In this document: positions 26,663 through 33,998 of the stretch, in pieces
Layout: each line of letters opens with the position of its first letter
Position numbering within the stretch: the stretch's first letter is position 1
Assembly (NCBI RefSeq): GCF_027486195.1
Contig: NZ_JAIXPP010000020.1
Location: 1-64,000 of the forward strand
Reading direction: 5' to 3'
DNA from: Novosphingobium sp.
Lineage (GTDB): Bacteria > Pseudomonadota > Alphaproteobacteria > Sphingomonadales > Sphingomonadaceae
Length of the DNA: 64,000 bases
Translations under genes and position numbers: made by a program
The notes under the pieces: model-generated
The model's database searches: none
The model's input: the letters and a program-made list of their open reading frames with translations, nothing else
Told to the model about the DNA's origin: nothing

Positions 26663-27596
26663 GGTTGGCAGCTCCCTTACCGGCCATACGGCCACGCATC
26701 GCAGGCCGCGGGGTTTTCCCCTGCGGCCTGTCGCGTTCGCGGCCGTGCTGGCCTGCGCGCAATCGGCCATAGCCGCCGACAAGCCAATCCGGCCGGATAT
26801 CCTCGCGGTCAGAGCGCAGCACCCGGGCCTTGCCGCCCAGATCGACAGCCCCGCCTATCGCGAGGCGATCCCCAATCTGCCCCGCCGCCCGCATGCGCGC
26901 TGGACGGTCCACGATTTCGCCCGGCCACAACCACCGATCGTGACGCCCCCCGCTGCAGCCTGCGCCGAGCCGCTGGCCGCCCCCTCCGATGCCATCGATC
27001 TGCTGGCAGGCGGGCTCAAGGATTGGACCGGCGAGCGCATCGCAGACTGGACGTTTGCGGGCGGCATCCTGCAATCGGGCGGCAAGGCGCTCAACATGAT
27101 CGCCACGCGCGCCGCGTTCGGCGATATCCAGCTGCATATCCGTTTCCGGACGCCCGATGGCCCGGACAAACCCTATGGCCAGCACCGCGGCAACAGCGGC
27201 GTCTTGTTCATGGGGCTCTACGAACTGCAGATCCTCGATTCCTTCGACAACCCCACTTATCCAGACGGCATGGCCGCCGCGATCTATGGCCAGACGCCGC
27301 CCCGCGCCAATGCCGCGCGCCCGCCGGGCCAATGGCAGTGCTATGATGCCGTGTTCCGCGCACCGCGCTTTTCTGGCGGCAAACTCAGGAGCCCTGCCCG
27401 TATCACCGTGTTCTGGAACGGCGTGCTGGTCCAGGATGCGCAGCCCATCTTTGGACCGACAGCAGCCGCCGCGATCCTGCCTTACAAGCCGCATGCCGCG
27501 CAGGCGCCGTTGCTCTTGCAGGATCACGGCGATCCCACTGGACGAGTGGCGTTCAGCAGCCTGTGGGTTCGCCGATTGAAGCCGGAGCCCAAGTGA
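26649..27596 (+). CDS. Exported DUF1080 protein (3-keto-glycoside hydrolase/lyase family)
   Basis: About 315 residues if GTG 26649 is used (GAGG ten bases upstream), overlapping the receptor gene by 14 bases; an earlier frame is a shadow. A signal sequence 'FAAVLACAQSAIAA' suggests export. The C-terminal domain has all DUF1080 marks: 'LLAGGLKDW', 'GNSGVLFMGLYELQILDS', 'YPDGMAAAIYGQTPP', 'PPGQWQCYDAVFRAPRF', 'ITVFWNGVLVQD' and 'LLLQDHGDP'. Characterised family members act on 3-keto-glycosides made by a dehydrogenase. The GMC dehydrogenase gene follows at once, so a two-step oxidise-then-cleave pathway is likely (inference). Confidence 0.85.
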   Translation: MPASEVGSSLTGHTATHRRPRGFPLRPVAFAAVLACAQSAIAADKPIRPDILAVRAQHPGLAAQIDSPAYREAIPNLPRRPHARWTVHDFARPQPPIVTPPAAACAEPLAAPSDAIDLLAGGLKDWTGERIADWTFAGGILQSGGKALNMIATRAAFGDIQLHIRFRTPDGPDKPYGQHRGNSGVLFMGLYELQILDSFDNPTYPDGMAAAIYGQTPPRANAARPPGQWQCYDAVFRAPRFSGGKLRSPARITVFWNGVLVQDAQPIFGPTAAAAILPYKPHAAQAPLLLQDHGDPTGRVAFSSLWVRRLKPEPK

Positions 27597-29299
27597 CCGC
27601 CAACGACAGATTGCTGATGAGCGAGCACGACGTGATCGTCGTGGGGTCCGGGGCCGCTGGCGGCATGGCGGCCTATGCGCTGACCCATGCCGGCGCCAGA
27701 GTGCTCATGCTTGAGGCCGGGCGCGATTACGATCCGCTGACCGAAACCCCGATGTTCAACCTTCCCAGCGATGCACCGCTGCGCGGCGAGGCGACGCCAG
27801 ACAAGGAGTTCGGCTTCCACGATGCAACCGTGGGCGGGGGCTGGGAGGTCCCGGGCGAGCCCTATGTCGTGGCCAGCGATGCCAAATTCAAATGGTGGCG
27901 CGCGCGCATGCTGGGGGGGCGGACCAACCATTGGGGCCGCCTCGCGTTCCGCTTCGGGCCGCATGATTTCAAGGGCTACTCCGCCGACGGTCGGGGGGTC
28001 GATTGGCCGGTCACTTACGAGGACATGGCACCGTGGTATGACCGGGTGGAGCGGTTGATCGGCGTGTTCGGAGCGGCCGAGGGCATCGAGAACTCGCCCG
28101 ACAGCCCGCCCGGCATTCTCCAGCCGCCACCAAAGCCGCGCGCCTATGAAGCGTGGATGCAGATGGCGATGGGCAAGCTGAGCGGCATTCCCGTCGTGCC
28201 CGCCCATGCCGCCGTGCTGACCAGGCCCTTGGGCGATAGACCGGCCTGCTTCTATGCCACCGACTGCTGGCGCGGCTGCGCGATCCGGGCCAATTTCCAA
28301 TCGACCACCGTTCTGATCCCGCCCGCGCGCGCGACCGGGCGGCTGACCGTGCGAACTGACGCCATGGTGTTCAAGGTGCTGCGCGATAGCCGGGGCAAAG
28401 CGGCAGGCGTTCAGTTTGTCGATCGCAAGACGGGTGCCATCCATCAAGTCCGCGCCCGCGCGGTCGTGCTGGGCGCCAGCACGGGCGAGACGGCCCGCAT
28501 CCTCTTGCAGTCTGCCGATGGCGGGCTGGCAAATGGCAGCGGACAAGTGGGCCGCAACCTGATGGACACTGTGGCGGCCGTTGTCGGGGCGGAAGTACCG
28601 CAGCTTCACGATCTGCCGCCGTTCAACGATGACGGGGTGTCCATATCCCATGTTTATGCGCCGTGGTGGCTGCACCGCGAACAAGTGGCGGGGAAGTTGC
28701 CTTTCGCGCGGGGCTACCACATCGAATTTGGCGGCGGACGCGGCATGCCCTCCATCGGGAGCATGAGCGAGCTGGTTTCGCTTTCGCAAAAGCGGGGTGC
28801 CGACCTGCATGAAGACATGCGGCGCAAGTTCGGCTCCACCGTCTACATGGGCGGACGCGGCGCGATGTTGCCCAATGCGCAGAGCTTCTGCGAACTGGAC
28901 AAGGACGTAAGGGATCGCTGGGGGCTACCTGTCCTCAAGTTTCACTTCCGCTGGGGCGCCGAGGAGATTGCGCAGGCGGCCCATCAGCGCGACATGTTCC
29001 ACGATGTGTTCGAGGCGATGGGCGGGCGCGTCCTGACCGACCGATCGGTCCCGATCGAGGATGCCATGGGCAAGGGCGGCGAGACGAACCATGAAGTCGG
29101 CACGGCACGGATGGGGTCGTCGCCAGCCGTTTCGGTGCTCGATCCGTGGTGCCAGACCTGGGAGGTGCCCAATCTCTACGTTGTCGACGGCGCGGCCTTC
29201 GCGACCAGCCCGGACAAAAACCCGACCCTCACGATCCTTGCGCTGGCCATGCGGGCGATGGACCATCTGGCAAACCGCCTGAAGCGCGGTGACGCATGA
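27593..29299 (+). CDS. GMC-family FAD dehydrogenase, large catalytic subunit
   Basis: 568 residues from GTG 27593 (GGAG five bases upstream; GTGA overlap with the DUF1080 stop). ATG 27617 is an alternative with a poorer site. FAD motif 'VIVVGSGAAGGMAAYALTHAG', then 'GRTNHWG' typical of gluconate 2-dehydrogenase/glucoside 3-dehydrogenase large subunits. C-terminal 'NHEVGTARMG' (His500) and 'DKNPTLTILALAMRAMDHL' (Asn543) form the catalytic pair. It has no signal peptide; in this family the folded subunit is carried out by the Tat signal of the small subunit, encoded next. No cytochrome c subunit is nearby, so the electron acceptor is open. Confidence 0.9.
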   Translation: MTANDRLLMSEHDVIVVGSGAAGGMAAYALTHAGARVLMLEAGRDYDPLTETPMFNLPSDAPLRGEATPDKEFGFHDATVGGGWEVPGEPYVVASDAKFKWWRARMLGGRTNHWGRLAFRFGPHDFKGYSADGRGVDWPVTYEDMAPWYDRVERLIGVFGAAEGIENSPDSPPGILQPPPKPRAYEAWMQMAMGKLSGIPVVPAHAAVLTRPLGDRPACFYATDCWRGCAIRANFQSTTVLIPPARATGRLTVRTDAMVFKVLRDSRGKAAGVQFVDRKTGAIHQVRARAVVLGASTGETARILLQSADGGLANGSGQVGRNLMDTVAAVVGAEVPQLHDLPPFNDDGVSISHVYAPWWLHREQVAGKLPFARGYHIEFGGGRGMPSIGSMSELVSLSQKRGADLHEDMRRKFGSTVYMGGRGAMLPNAQSFCELDKDVRDRWGLPVLKFHFRWGAEEIAQAAHQRDMFHDVFEAMGGRVLTDRSVPIEDAMGKGGETNHEVGTARMGSSPAVSVLDPWCQTWEVPNLYVVDGAAFATSPDKNPTLTILALAMRAMDHLANRLKRGDA

Positions 29300-29919
29300 G
29301 CAGGACGCCCGACTTGACAGAAACGGACCGGCGCGGCGCGATGCGCCTTGCGGCGATCACAGCGGTTGGCGGTGCAACCGGGCTGGGTCCGATCGGCTCG
29401 GCGCACGCGGCCGAGATTCGCGGCTACGGCAAGGATCCGGACTTGCTGAAGCCGGCCCGCTATTGGCCGCCGACGTTGACCACGCAGGAGCGCGAGGGCC
29501 TTGCCTTGCTGGCTGACCTCCTGCTGCCAGCACAAGCCAACCTCGCTGCGCCCTCCGCCCTTGGATTTGCCGATTTCATCGATGAATGGATGAGCGCGCC
29601 CTATCCCGCACAGCAGAATGATGCCCGCCGGTTTCGCGCTCTGCTCGCGGCGCTCGGCAGCGAAGTGGGCCAAAGCGGCTGGCTCGGTGCCGATCCCGTG
29701 GTCAGGGCCCAGGCATTGCTGCGGATCGAGCAGCGCGAGCCAGCCAACGAAGCACTGAACGATCTGCGCAAGCTGGTGGTCGGTGCCGTCTACACGACAC
29801 CGGAGGGCATGGCCGCCATCGGCTATCGCGGCAACGAGGCGTTGGAAAGCTTCGCGGGGCCTCCCGACGAGGTACTCGCCCGGTTCGCCGCAGAACTCGC
29901 CAAGCTGACCAGCGCATAG
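29296..29919 (+). CDS. Gluconate 2-dehydrogenase subunit 3-family protein, Tat signal
   Basis: 207 residues, coupled to the large subunit by ATGA. N terminus 'TDRRGAMRLAAITAVGGATGL...AHAAE' is a twin-arginine-type leader (RRGAMRL). The body contains 'LTTQEREGLALLADLLLPA' and 'ALGFADFIDEWMSAPYP', as in the Gluconate_2-dh3 family. It should be the small, non-catalytic subunit needed for export and stability of the GMC dehydrogenase. Last gene of the receptor operon. Confidence 0.87.
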   Translation: MSRTPDLTETDRRGAMRLAAITAVGGATGLGPIGSAHAAEIRGYGKDPDLLKPARYWPPTLTTQEREGLALLADLLLPAQANLAAPSALGFADFIDEWMSAPYPAQQNDARRFRALLAALGSEVGQSGWLGADPVVRAQALLRIEQREPANEALNDLRKLVVGAVYTTPEGMAAIGYRGNEALESFAGPPDEVLARFAAELAKLTSA

Positions 29920-30042
29920 CTCCGGTATGCTGGCACCCGGTTTACTGGGCGGGCCACCTGGGGCGGCGCATTGGGCGCGCTGCGCGATCTTTAGGAGTTC
30001 TGAGTCCCCCGAAAAGGCATCGAACCAACATCTTAACTGCGG

Positions 30043-30420
30043 CTAGCGGGCATTTTTGCGGGCCTGGTCCGCCCCGAGCCGCGCGATCCGGTGGAGCCGG
30101 GTCACTTCCGCGCCGAATGCGGCAACGATCGCTGCGAGCCCGGCTTCGGCATCGACATCCTGTCCGCACACGAACAGATCCACTGCGGCCACGGCGGTTT
30201 CAGGCCAAGTGTGGATGGAGATATGCGATTCGGCGAGCAGCGCCACGCCCGTTACGCCCATGCCCTCGCCAAAGCCGTAGACGTTGACGCTCAGCAGCCG
30301 CGCGCCCGCCGCTTCTGCCGCATGCCGCAGCGCCCCCTCGACCCGCGCGACATCGTCGAGTCCGATCCCGCCTTGGAGATCGGCGATGAGGTGGATGCTG
30401 GTGCCGGGAAGGTGCGCCAT
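30043..30420 (-). CDS. speD: S-adenosylmethionine decarboxylase (SpeD, class 1b type)
   Basis: 125 residues. The autoprocessing segment 'LLAESHISIHTWPE' gives Ser65 as the future pyruvoyl group, with His70 and Cys85 ('VDLFVCG') as the proton-donor partners, matching the short Bacillus/Thermotoga type. It makes decarboxylated AdoMet, the aminopropyl donor. The ATG directly abuts the TGA of the upstream flavoprotein gene, and a membrane aminopropyltransferase gene lies in the same operon, so the two should work together. Some SpeD paralogues in such clusters decarboxylate ornithine or arginine instead; the sequence alone does not exclude this. Confidence 0.88.
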   Translation of the reverse strand: MAHLPGTSIHLIADLQGGIGLDDVARVEGALRHAAEAAGARLLSVNVYGFGEGMGVTGVALLAESHISIHTWPETAVAAVDLFVCGQDVDAEAGLAAIVAAFGAEVTRLHRIARLGADQARKNAR

Positions 30421-32037
30421 TCAAACAAGGCTTTCGAAACGGTGGCCAAGGTGGGCGAGCGCCGCCTCTGCCGCCACGACGCCGCGATAATGCGCTTCCT
30501 CGAACAGCGACAGGCCCGAAAGATCGGAATGCGCGAAGAGCACCGGGGGCTTCGCCGCAATCGCTGCCAGCCGCGCCGGATCGCTCAGGAAACCGGGCAC
30601 CGGGCTCACCATCGCATGGCCCCAGCGCCACACGTCGATGCGCTCGATCGCGCCCGCAAGATCGGGGTTCATCGTGAGGAGATCATCCGCCACGATGCGC
30701 TGCCACTCTGCCAGCGGCCGCGTCGCCATGAGCTTGCGCGCGGCCACGGGTTCCTCCCGCGAAAGGGCCATGTACCATGTGAGTACCGTAGGCCCTTCGC
30801 CCGCGCTTGCGCTTTGGTGCGTGGCCACGACATAGCCGAGGCTGTCGCTTCCGGTGGAAACGTTGTCCCACGCCAGCGCCGATCCGCGCCCGCGCGGCTG
30901 GCGATTGACCGTCACGTTGGCGACGACCCACGGCGCATAGCGCAGCGCTCCCTTGATCGTCTCCACCGGCGCAACGCGCGCCGCCACGAAATGCGGCATG
31001 GCCATGATCACGGTGCGCGCACGCCACTGCCGGCTCGCTCCCGCGCCGTGATCGAAGGCCGACACCAGCGCGCCCGCATCCCCCTCGCGCGCCACGCCGA
31101 ACACGGTGTGGCCAGAGCGGACATGCGGCGCGACCGCCTTGCCCATCAGCGTGACGAGGCGGCCATTGCCTTCGGGCCAGGTCAGTTCGCGGTCGCCGTC
31201 GCCGTGCGCCGCCCAGCCGCGACGGCCGGCGAAGTAGTGCACCCCGGCCCAGGCCGAGATATGCTCCGGCTCGGTGCCGTAATCGTCGCGGCAGCAATAG
31301 CGCAGGTAGGCCCGCAGCACCGGCGAGGTAAAACCGCGCCCATCGAGCCAGCGCGCGAAGGACTGGCCATCGAGCGCGGTAAAGCGGGGATCGGCGCTCG
31401 ATCCGGCGCGCGGGATGGCAAAGGCAGGCTTGCCGTCGGCACCCACCGCGCCGCGATACTCAGCCATCTCGCGAAAGAAGCGGTCGCGCTGCATGATGTC
31501 CGCCGCGCCCAGACCACTCGAGGGATAGAGCCCTTCCTGCCAGCTGCCACGCCACAGCAGGCGTTCCTCAAGATCGGCGCAGAGCTGGTAGGGATCGTAG
31601 ACCGGGACGCCGTCCTCCTCGCCCATGATCATGCCGAAGCCCTGCAGCATGTGGCGCAGCGCCCGCGCTTCGCGGTTTGGCACGGGCAGATAGTGCGCGC
31701 CGAGCGGATAGGCGCTCACCGCGTTGCGGCCTGATCGTGCGTTGCCGCCTACCGTGTCCTCAAGCTCAAGCAGCACGAAATCCTCGAACCCCGCGTCCTT
31801 CAGCCGCCAGGCCGCTGCGAGCCCCGCCGCGCCGCCGCCAGCAATCACGATCGCCGCTTCCTCGGCCCTCCCCTGCGGTGCCGGAAACCCGCCGTCGCGC
31901 ACGCGGTGGCCGCGCTGCCAGTCTGCACCGCCGAGCGTGCCGGGAAAGCTCTGCGCCGCGCAGCCCGGCAACGCCAGCGCCCCTGCACTGGCGGCAGCAG
32001 CGCCTTTCAGCACCTCGCGCCGGGTCGGCTCAGCCAT
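30421..32037 (-). CDS. Tat-exported FAD-dependent (amine oxidase-like) oxidoreductase, putative lipoprotein
   Basis: 538 residues from ATG 32037, which overlaps the aminopropyltransferase stop by eight bases. The N terminus 'TRREVLKGAAAASAG' is a Tat leader, and 'LALPGC' next to it is a lipobox, so the mature protein is probably a periplasmic lipoprotein. FAD fold: 'IVIAGGGAAGLAAAWRLKDAG' and 'LLELEDTVGGNARSG', as in flavin amine oxidases/protoporphyrinogen-oxidase-like proteins; 'HYLPVPN' follows. No substrate pocket can be read. Lying between a membrane aminopropyltransferase and SpeD, it may oxidise a polyamine or a polyamine-modified product outside the cytoplasm (inference). Confidence 0.8.
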   Translation of the reverse strand: MAEPTRREVLKGAAAASAGALALPGCAAQSFPGTLGGADWQRGHRVRDGGFPAPQGRAEEAAIVIAGGGAAGLAAAWRLKDAGFEDFVLLELEDTVGGNARSGRNAVSAYPLGAHYLPVPNREARALRHMLQGFGMIMGEEDGVPVYDPYQLCADLEERLLWRGSWQEGLYPSSGLGAADIMQRDRFFREMAEYRGAVGADGKPAFAIPRAGSSADPRFTALDGQSFARWLDGRGFTSPVLRAYLRYCCRDDYGTEPEHISAWAGVHYFAGRRGWAAHGDGDRELTWPEGNGRLVTLMGKAVAPHVRSGHTVFGVAREGDAGALVSAFDHGAGASRQWRARTVIMAMPHFVAARVAPVETIKGALRYAPWVVANVTVNRQPRGRGSALAWDNVSTGSDSLGYVVATHQSASAGEGPTVLTWYMALSREEPVAARKLMATRPLAEWQRIVADDLLTMNPDLAGAIERIDVWRWGHAMVSPVPGFLSDPARLAAIAAKPPVLFAHSDLSGLSLFEEAHYRGVVAAEAALAHLGHRFESLV

Positions 32038-33589
32038 CGTAGCGGCCCCACTCCTCGGCAAAGCTGCGCACCAGCGCCTGGTTGTCGAGCCGGTTCACCG
32101 GCGTCGGCCGCCGCGCCATGTCGGGCGGGAAATCGAACATCGCCCGCTCGCTCGCCTGGCTGAGGAAGCGCAGCCCCGCCGGCAGCCGCACCGCATCGCC
32201 CGGCGGCTGATGCGCGGCCATGGTAAAGCCCCATTCGCCAAAGCTCGGCACATAGGCATGATACCCGCGCGCCTTCAGCCCCGCGGCCTCCAGCGTGCTC
32301 GCCACCGTCCAGTACGAGCGCGGCGCAACCAGCGGCGAAGTGCTCTGCACCGTCAGCACGCCAGCCGGCCCCAGCAGCCGCGCCACCTCGCGGTAGAAGC
32401 TTTCGGTATAGAGCTTGCCGAGCGAGAACTCGGTCGGATCGGGAAAGTCGATCAGAATCGCATCATAGCGCCCCCGCGCCTGCCGCACCCAGCGGAAGGC
32501 ATCGCCGTTCACCACCGTCATCCGCCGCGAACCGAGCGAGCCGCCATTGAGACGGGCGAGCGAGGGCTCGTCGCGGAACAGGTGGGTCATCTCCGGATCG
32601 AGATCGACCAGCGTGACATGCGCGACGCGGGGGTCTTTCAGCACCTCGCGCGCGGCCAGCCCGTCACCCCCGCCCAGGATCAGCACCTCGCGCGGGTTCG
32701 CCACCCGGCCCAGCACCGGCCACACCAGCGCTTCGTGATAGCGATACTCGTCGCGGGTCGAGAACTGGAGGTTGCCGTTGAGATAGAGCCGCAAATCCTC
32801 GCCGCGCCGGGTGATGACAATGCGCTGATAGGGCGTGGAGCGCGCATAGATCACCGGCTCGCCATAAAAGGCGACCTCGGACCAGCGCTGGATATGGTCC
32901 GCCCCGGCCAGCCCCGCGACGAGCGAGAGCATCACCGCCAGCGCCGCCGCCAGATCGGCGCCAATCTTTTGCCGCCCGCGCAGCACCAGCAGCAACGCTA
33001 TGGCCACCGCCACATTGGCGAGGCCAAAGGCGAACCCGGTGCGGATCATGCCCAGCCGCGGCACCAGCACGAGCGGAAACAGCAGCGAAGCGATCAGCGC
33101 ACCGATGTAATCATAAGTCAGCACATTGGAGACGAGATCGCGGAAGGCGAAGCGGTAGCGCAAGATGCGGATCAGCAGCGGGATCTCGAGCCCCACCAGC
33201 ACGCCGATGGCCACCACCAGCCCATAGAGCGCGATGCGGAAATCCTCGACCAGCGGGAACAGCAGAAACAGCCCGGCTGCCGACCAGCCGCCCAGCGCCG
33301 CGATCAGGATTTCCACCCGCACGAACACGCCGATCTCGTTCGAACGCACGTGGCGCGAAAGGTAGCTGCCCACGCCCATCGCGAAGAGATAAGTGCCGAT
33401 GACAGTCGAGAACTGGGTGACGCTGTCACCGAGGAGATAGCTGGCAAGAGTTCCGGCCAGCAGTTCATAGACCAGCCCGCAGGTGGCGACGACCAGCACC
33501 GAGACCAGCAGGATCACCGCCAGCGATGCGGGCGCGCCGTCCTCACCGCCGCTGACCGGGACGCCCTGCACGCCTTCGGGTTCAACCAT
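32030..33589 (-). CDS. Membrane-anchored polyamine aminopropyltransferase (spermidine synthase-like)
   Basis: 519 residues. About seven membrane helices fill residues 20-230, then a spermidine synthase domain: 'YQRIVIT' (about 254), 'EYRYHEALVWP', the nucleotide motif 'LILGGGDG' (306-310), 'VTLVDLDPEM', and the catalytic 'IDFPDPTE' (Asp381, Asp384). It should transfer aminopropyl from decarboxylated AdoMet to an amine, at the membrane. The coding region overlaps DUF350 upstream by eight bases and the flavoprotein gene downstream by eight. Such multi-helix versions are distinct from soluble SpeE; their acceptor is not established. Confidence 0.88.
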   Translation of the reverse strand: MVEPEGVQGVPVSGGEDGAPASLAVILLVSVLVVATCGLVYELLAGTLASYLLGDSVTQFSTVIGTYLFAMGVGSYLSRHVRSNEIGVFVRVEILIAALGGWSAAGLFLLFPLVEDFRIALYGLVVAIGVLVGLEIPLLIRILRYRFAFRDLVSNVLTYDYIGALIASLLFPLVLVPRLGMIRTGFAFGLANVAVAIALLLVLRGRQKIGADLAAALAVMLSLVAGLAGADHIQRWSEVAFYGEPVIYARSTPYQRIVITRRGEDLRLYLNGNLQFSTRDEYRYHEALVWPVLGRVANPREVLILGGGDGLAAREVLKDPRVAHVTLVDLDPEMTHLFRDEPSLARLNGGSLGSRRMTVVNGDAFRWVRQARGRYDAILIDFPDPTEFSLGKLYTESFYREVARLLGPAGVLTVQSTSPLVAPRSYWTVASTLEAAGLKARGYHAYVPSFGEWGFTMAAHQPPGDAVRLPAGLRFLSQASERAMFDFPPDMARRPTPVNRLDNQALVRSFAEEWGRYDG

Positions 33590-33791
33590 GCACGGCAGCG
33601 GCGATGATATTGGAAATGCCGATCGCGACCGCGCCCGCCAGCAGCGCCACCGCCACGTTCTTGCGCTCGATGATCTCGCGCCACAGCTCGCCCGGAGTCA
33701 GCCGGTCGACCAGCACGAAGCTGAGGATGAAGATGACAATGCCAAGGCCCGCATAGAGCACGGTGGCAAGGAAGACATCGAGGGTGATCAT
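33582..33791 (-). CDS. DUF350 small membrane protein
   Basis: 69 residues with two membrane helices ('VFLATVLYAGLGIVIFILSFVLVD' and 'VAVALLAGAVAIGISNIIAAA') around 'RLTPGELWREIIERKNVAVAL', the DUF350/YjfL core. Many DUF350 proteins carry two such units; this has one. Homologues occur with aminopropyltransferase and DUF4178 genes in several proteobacteria. Function unknown; a small membrane channel or scaffold has been suggested for the family on structural grounds. Confidence 0.85.
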   Translation of the reverse strand: MITLDVFLATVLYAGLGIVIFILSFVLVDRLTPGELWREIIERKNVAVALLAGAVAIGISNIIAAAVHG

Positions 33792-33853
33792 GGGCGGAAC
33801 TCCTGCGGAAGCGGTGGGATCGTTCGGTCAGCAAAGGCAATCATTGGCGGACG

Positions 33854-33997
33854 TCATTTGTGGGTTGGTCCGCGATAGGACGTGGATGAGGAACGCTCCT
33901 CGTCGGAGAACGGCGTCCAGGCAAACCACGTCGAGACGGCGGAGGTCATCACCAGCAGCATGCACCAGGCTGCAAACAGGATCAGGCGCTTGGTCAT
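33854..33997 (-). CDS. 47-residue single-pass membrane protein of the SPFH/polyamine operon
   Basis: Begins MTKRLILFAAWCMLLVM: a short basic head, one membrane helix (about residues 4-22, could also be a signal anchor), then a Ser-rich acidic/basic tail ending in GPTHK. The ATG follows the upstream TGA by one base, so it is translationally coupled, and the downstream DUF350 gene starts 62 bases later. No family recognised. Its conserved position would be the best evidence that it is a real component. Confidence 0.65.
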   Translation of the reverse strand: MTKRLILFAAWCMLLVMTSAVSTWFAWTPFSDEERSSSTSYRGPTHK

Positions 33998-33998
33998 G

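Noticed and set aside
24791..26782. Minus-strand open frame of about 660 codons opposite the second TonB receptor
   Set aside because: Composition is that of a frame mirror of the receptor; no ribosome site or family features.
30091..33607. Two long plus-strand open frames opposite the flavoprotein and aminopropyltransferase genes
   Set aside because: Arg/His-rich, low-complexity translations without motifs; opposite strand carries clear SpeD, FAD and GGGDG motifs.
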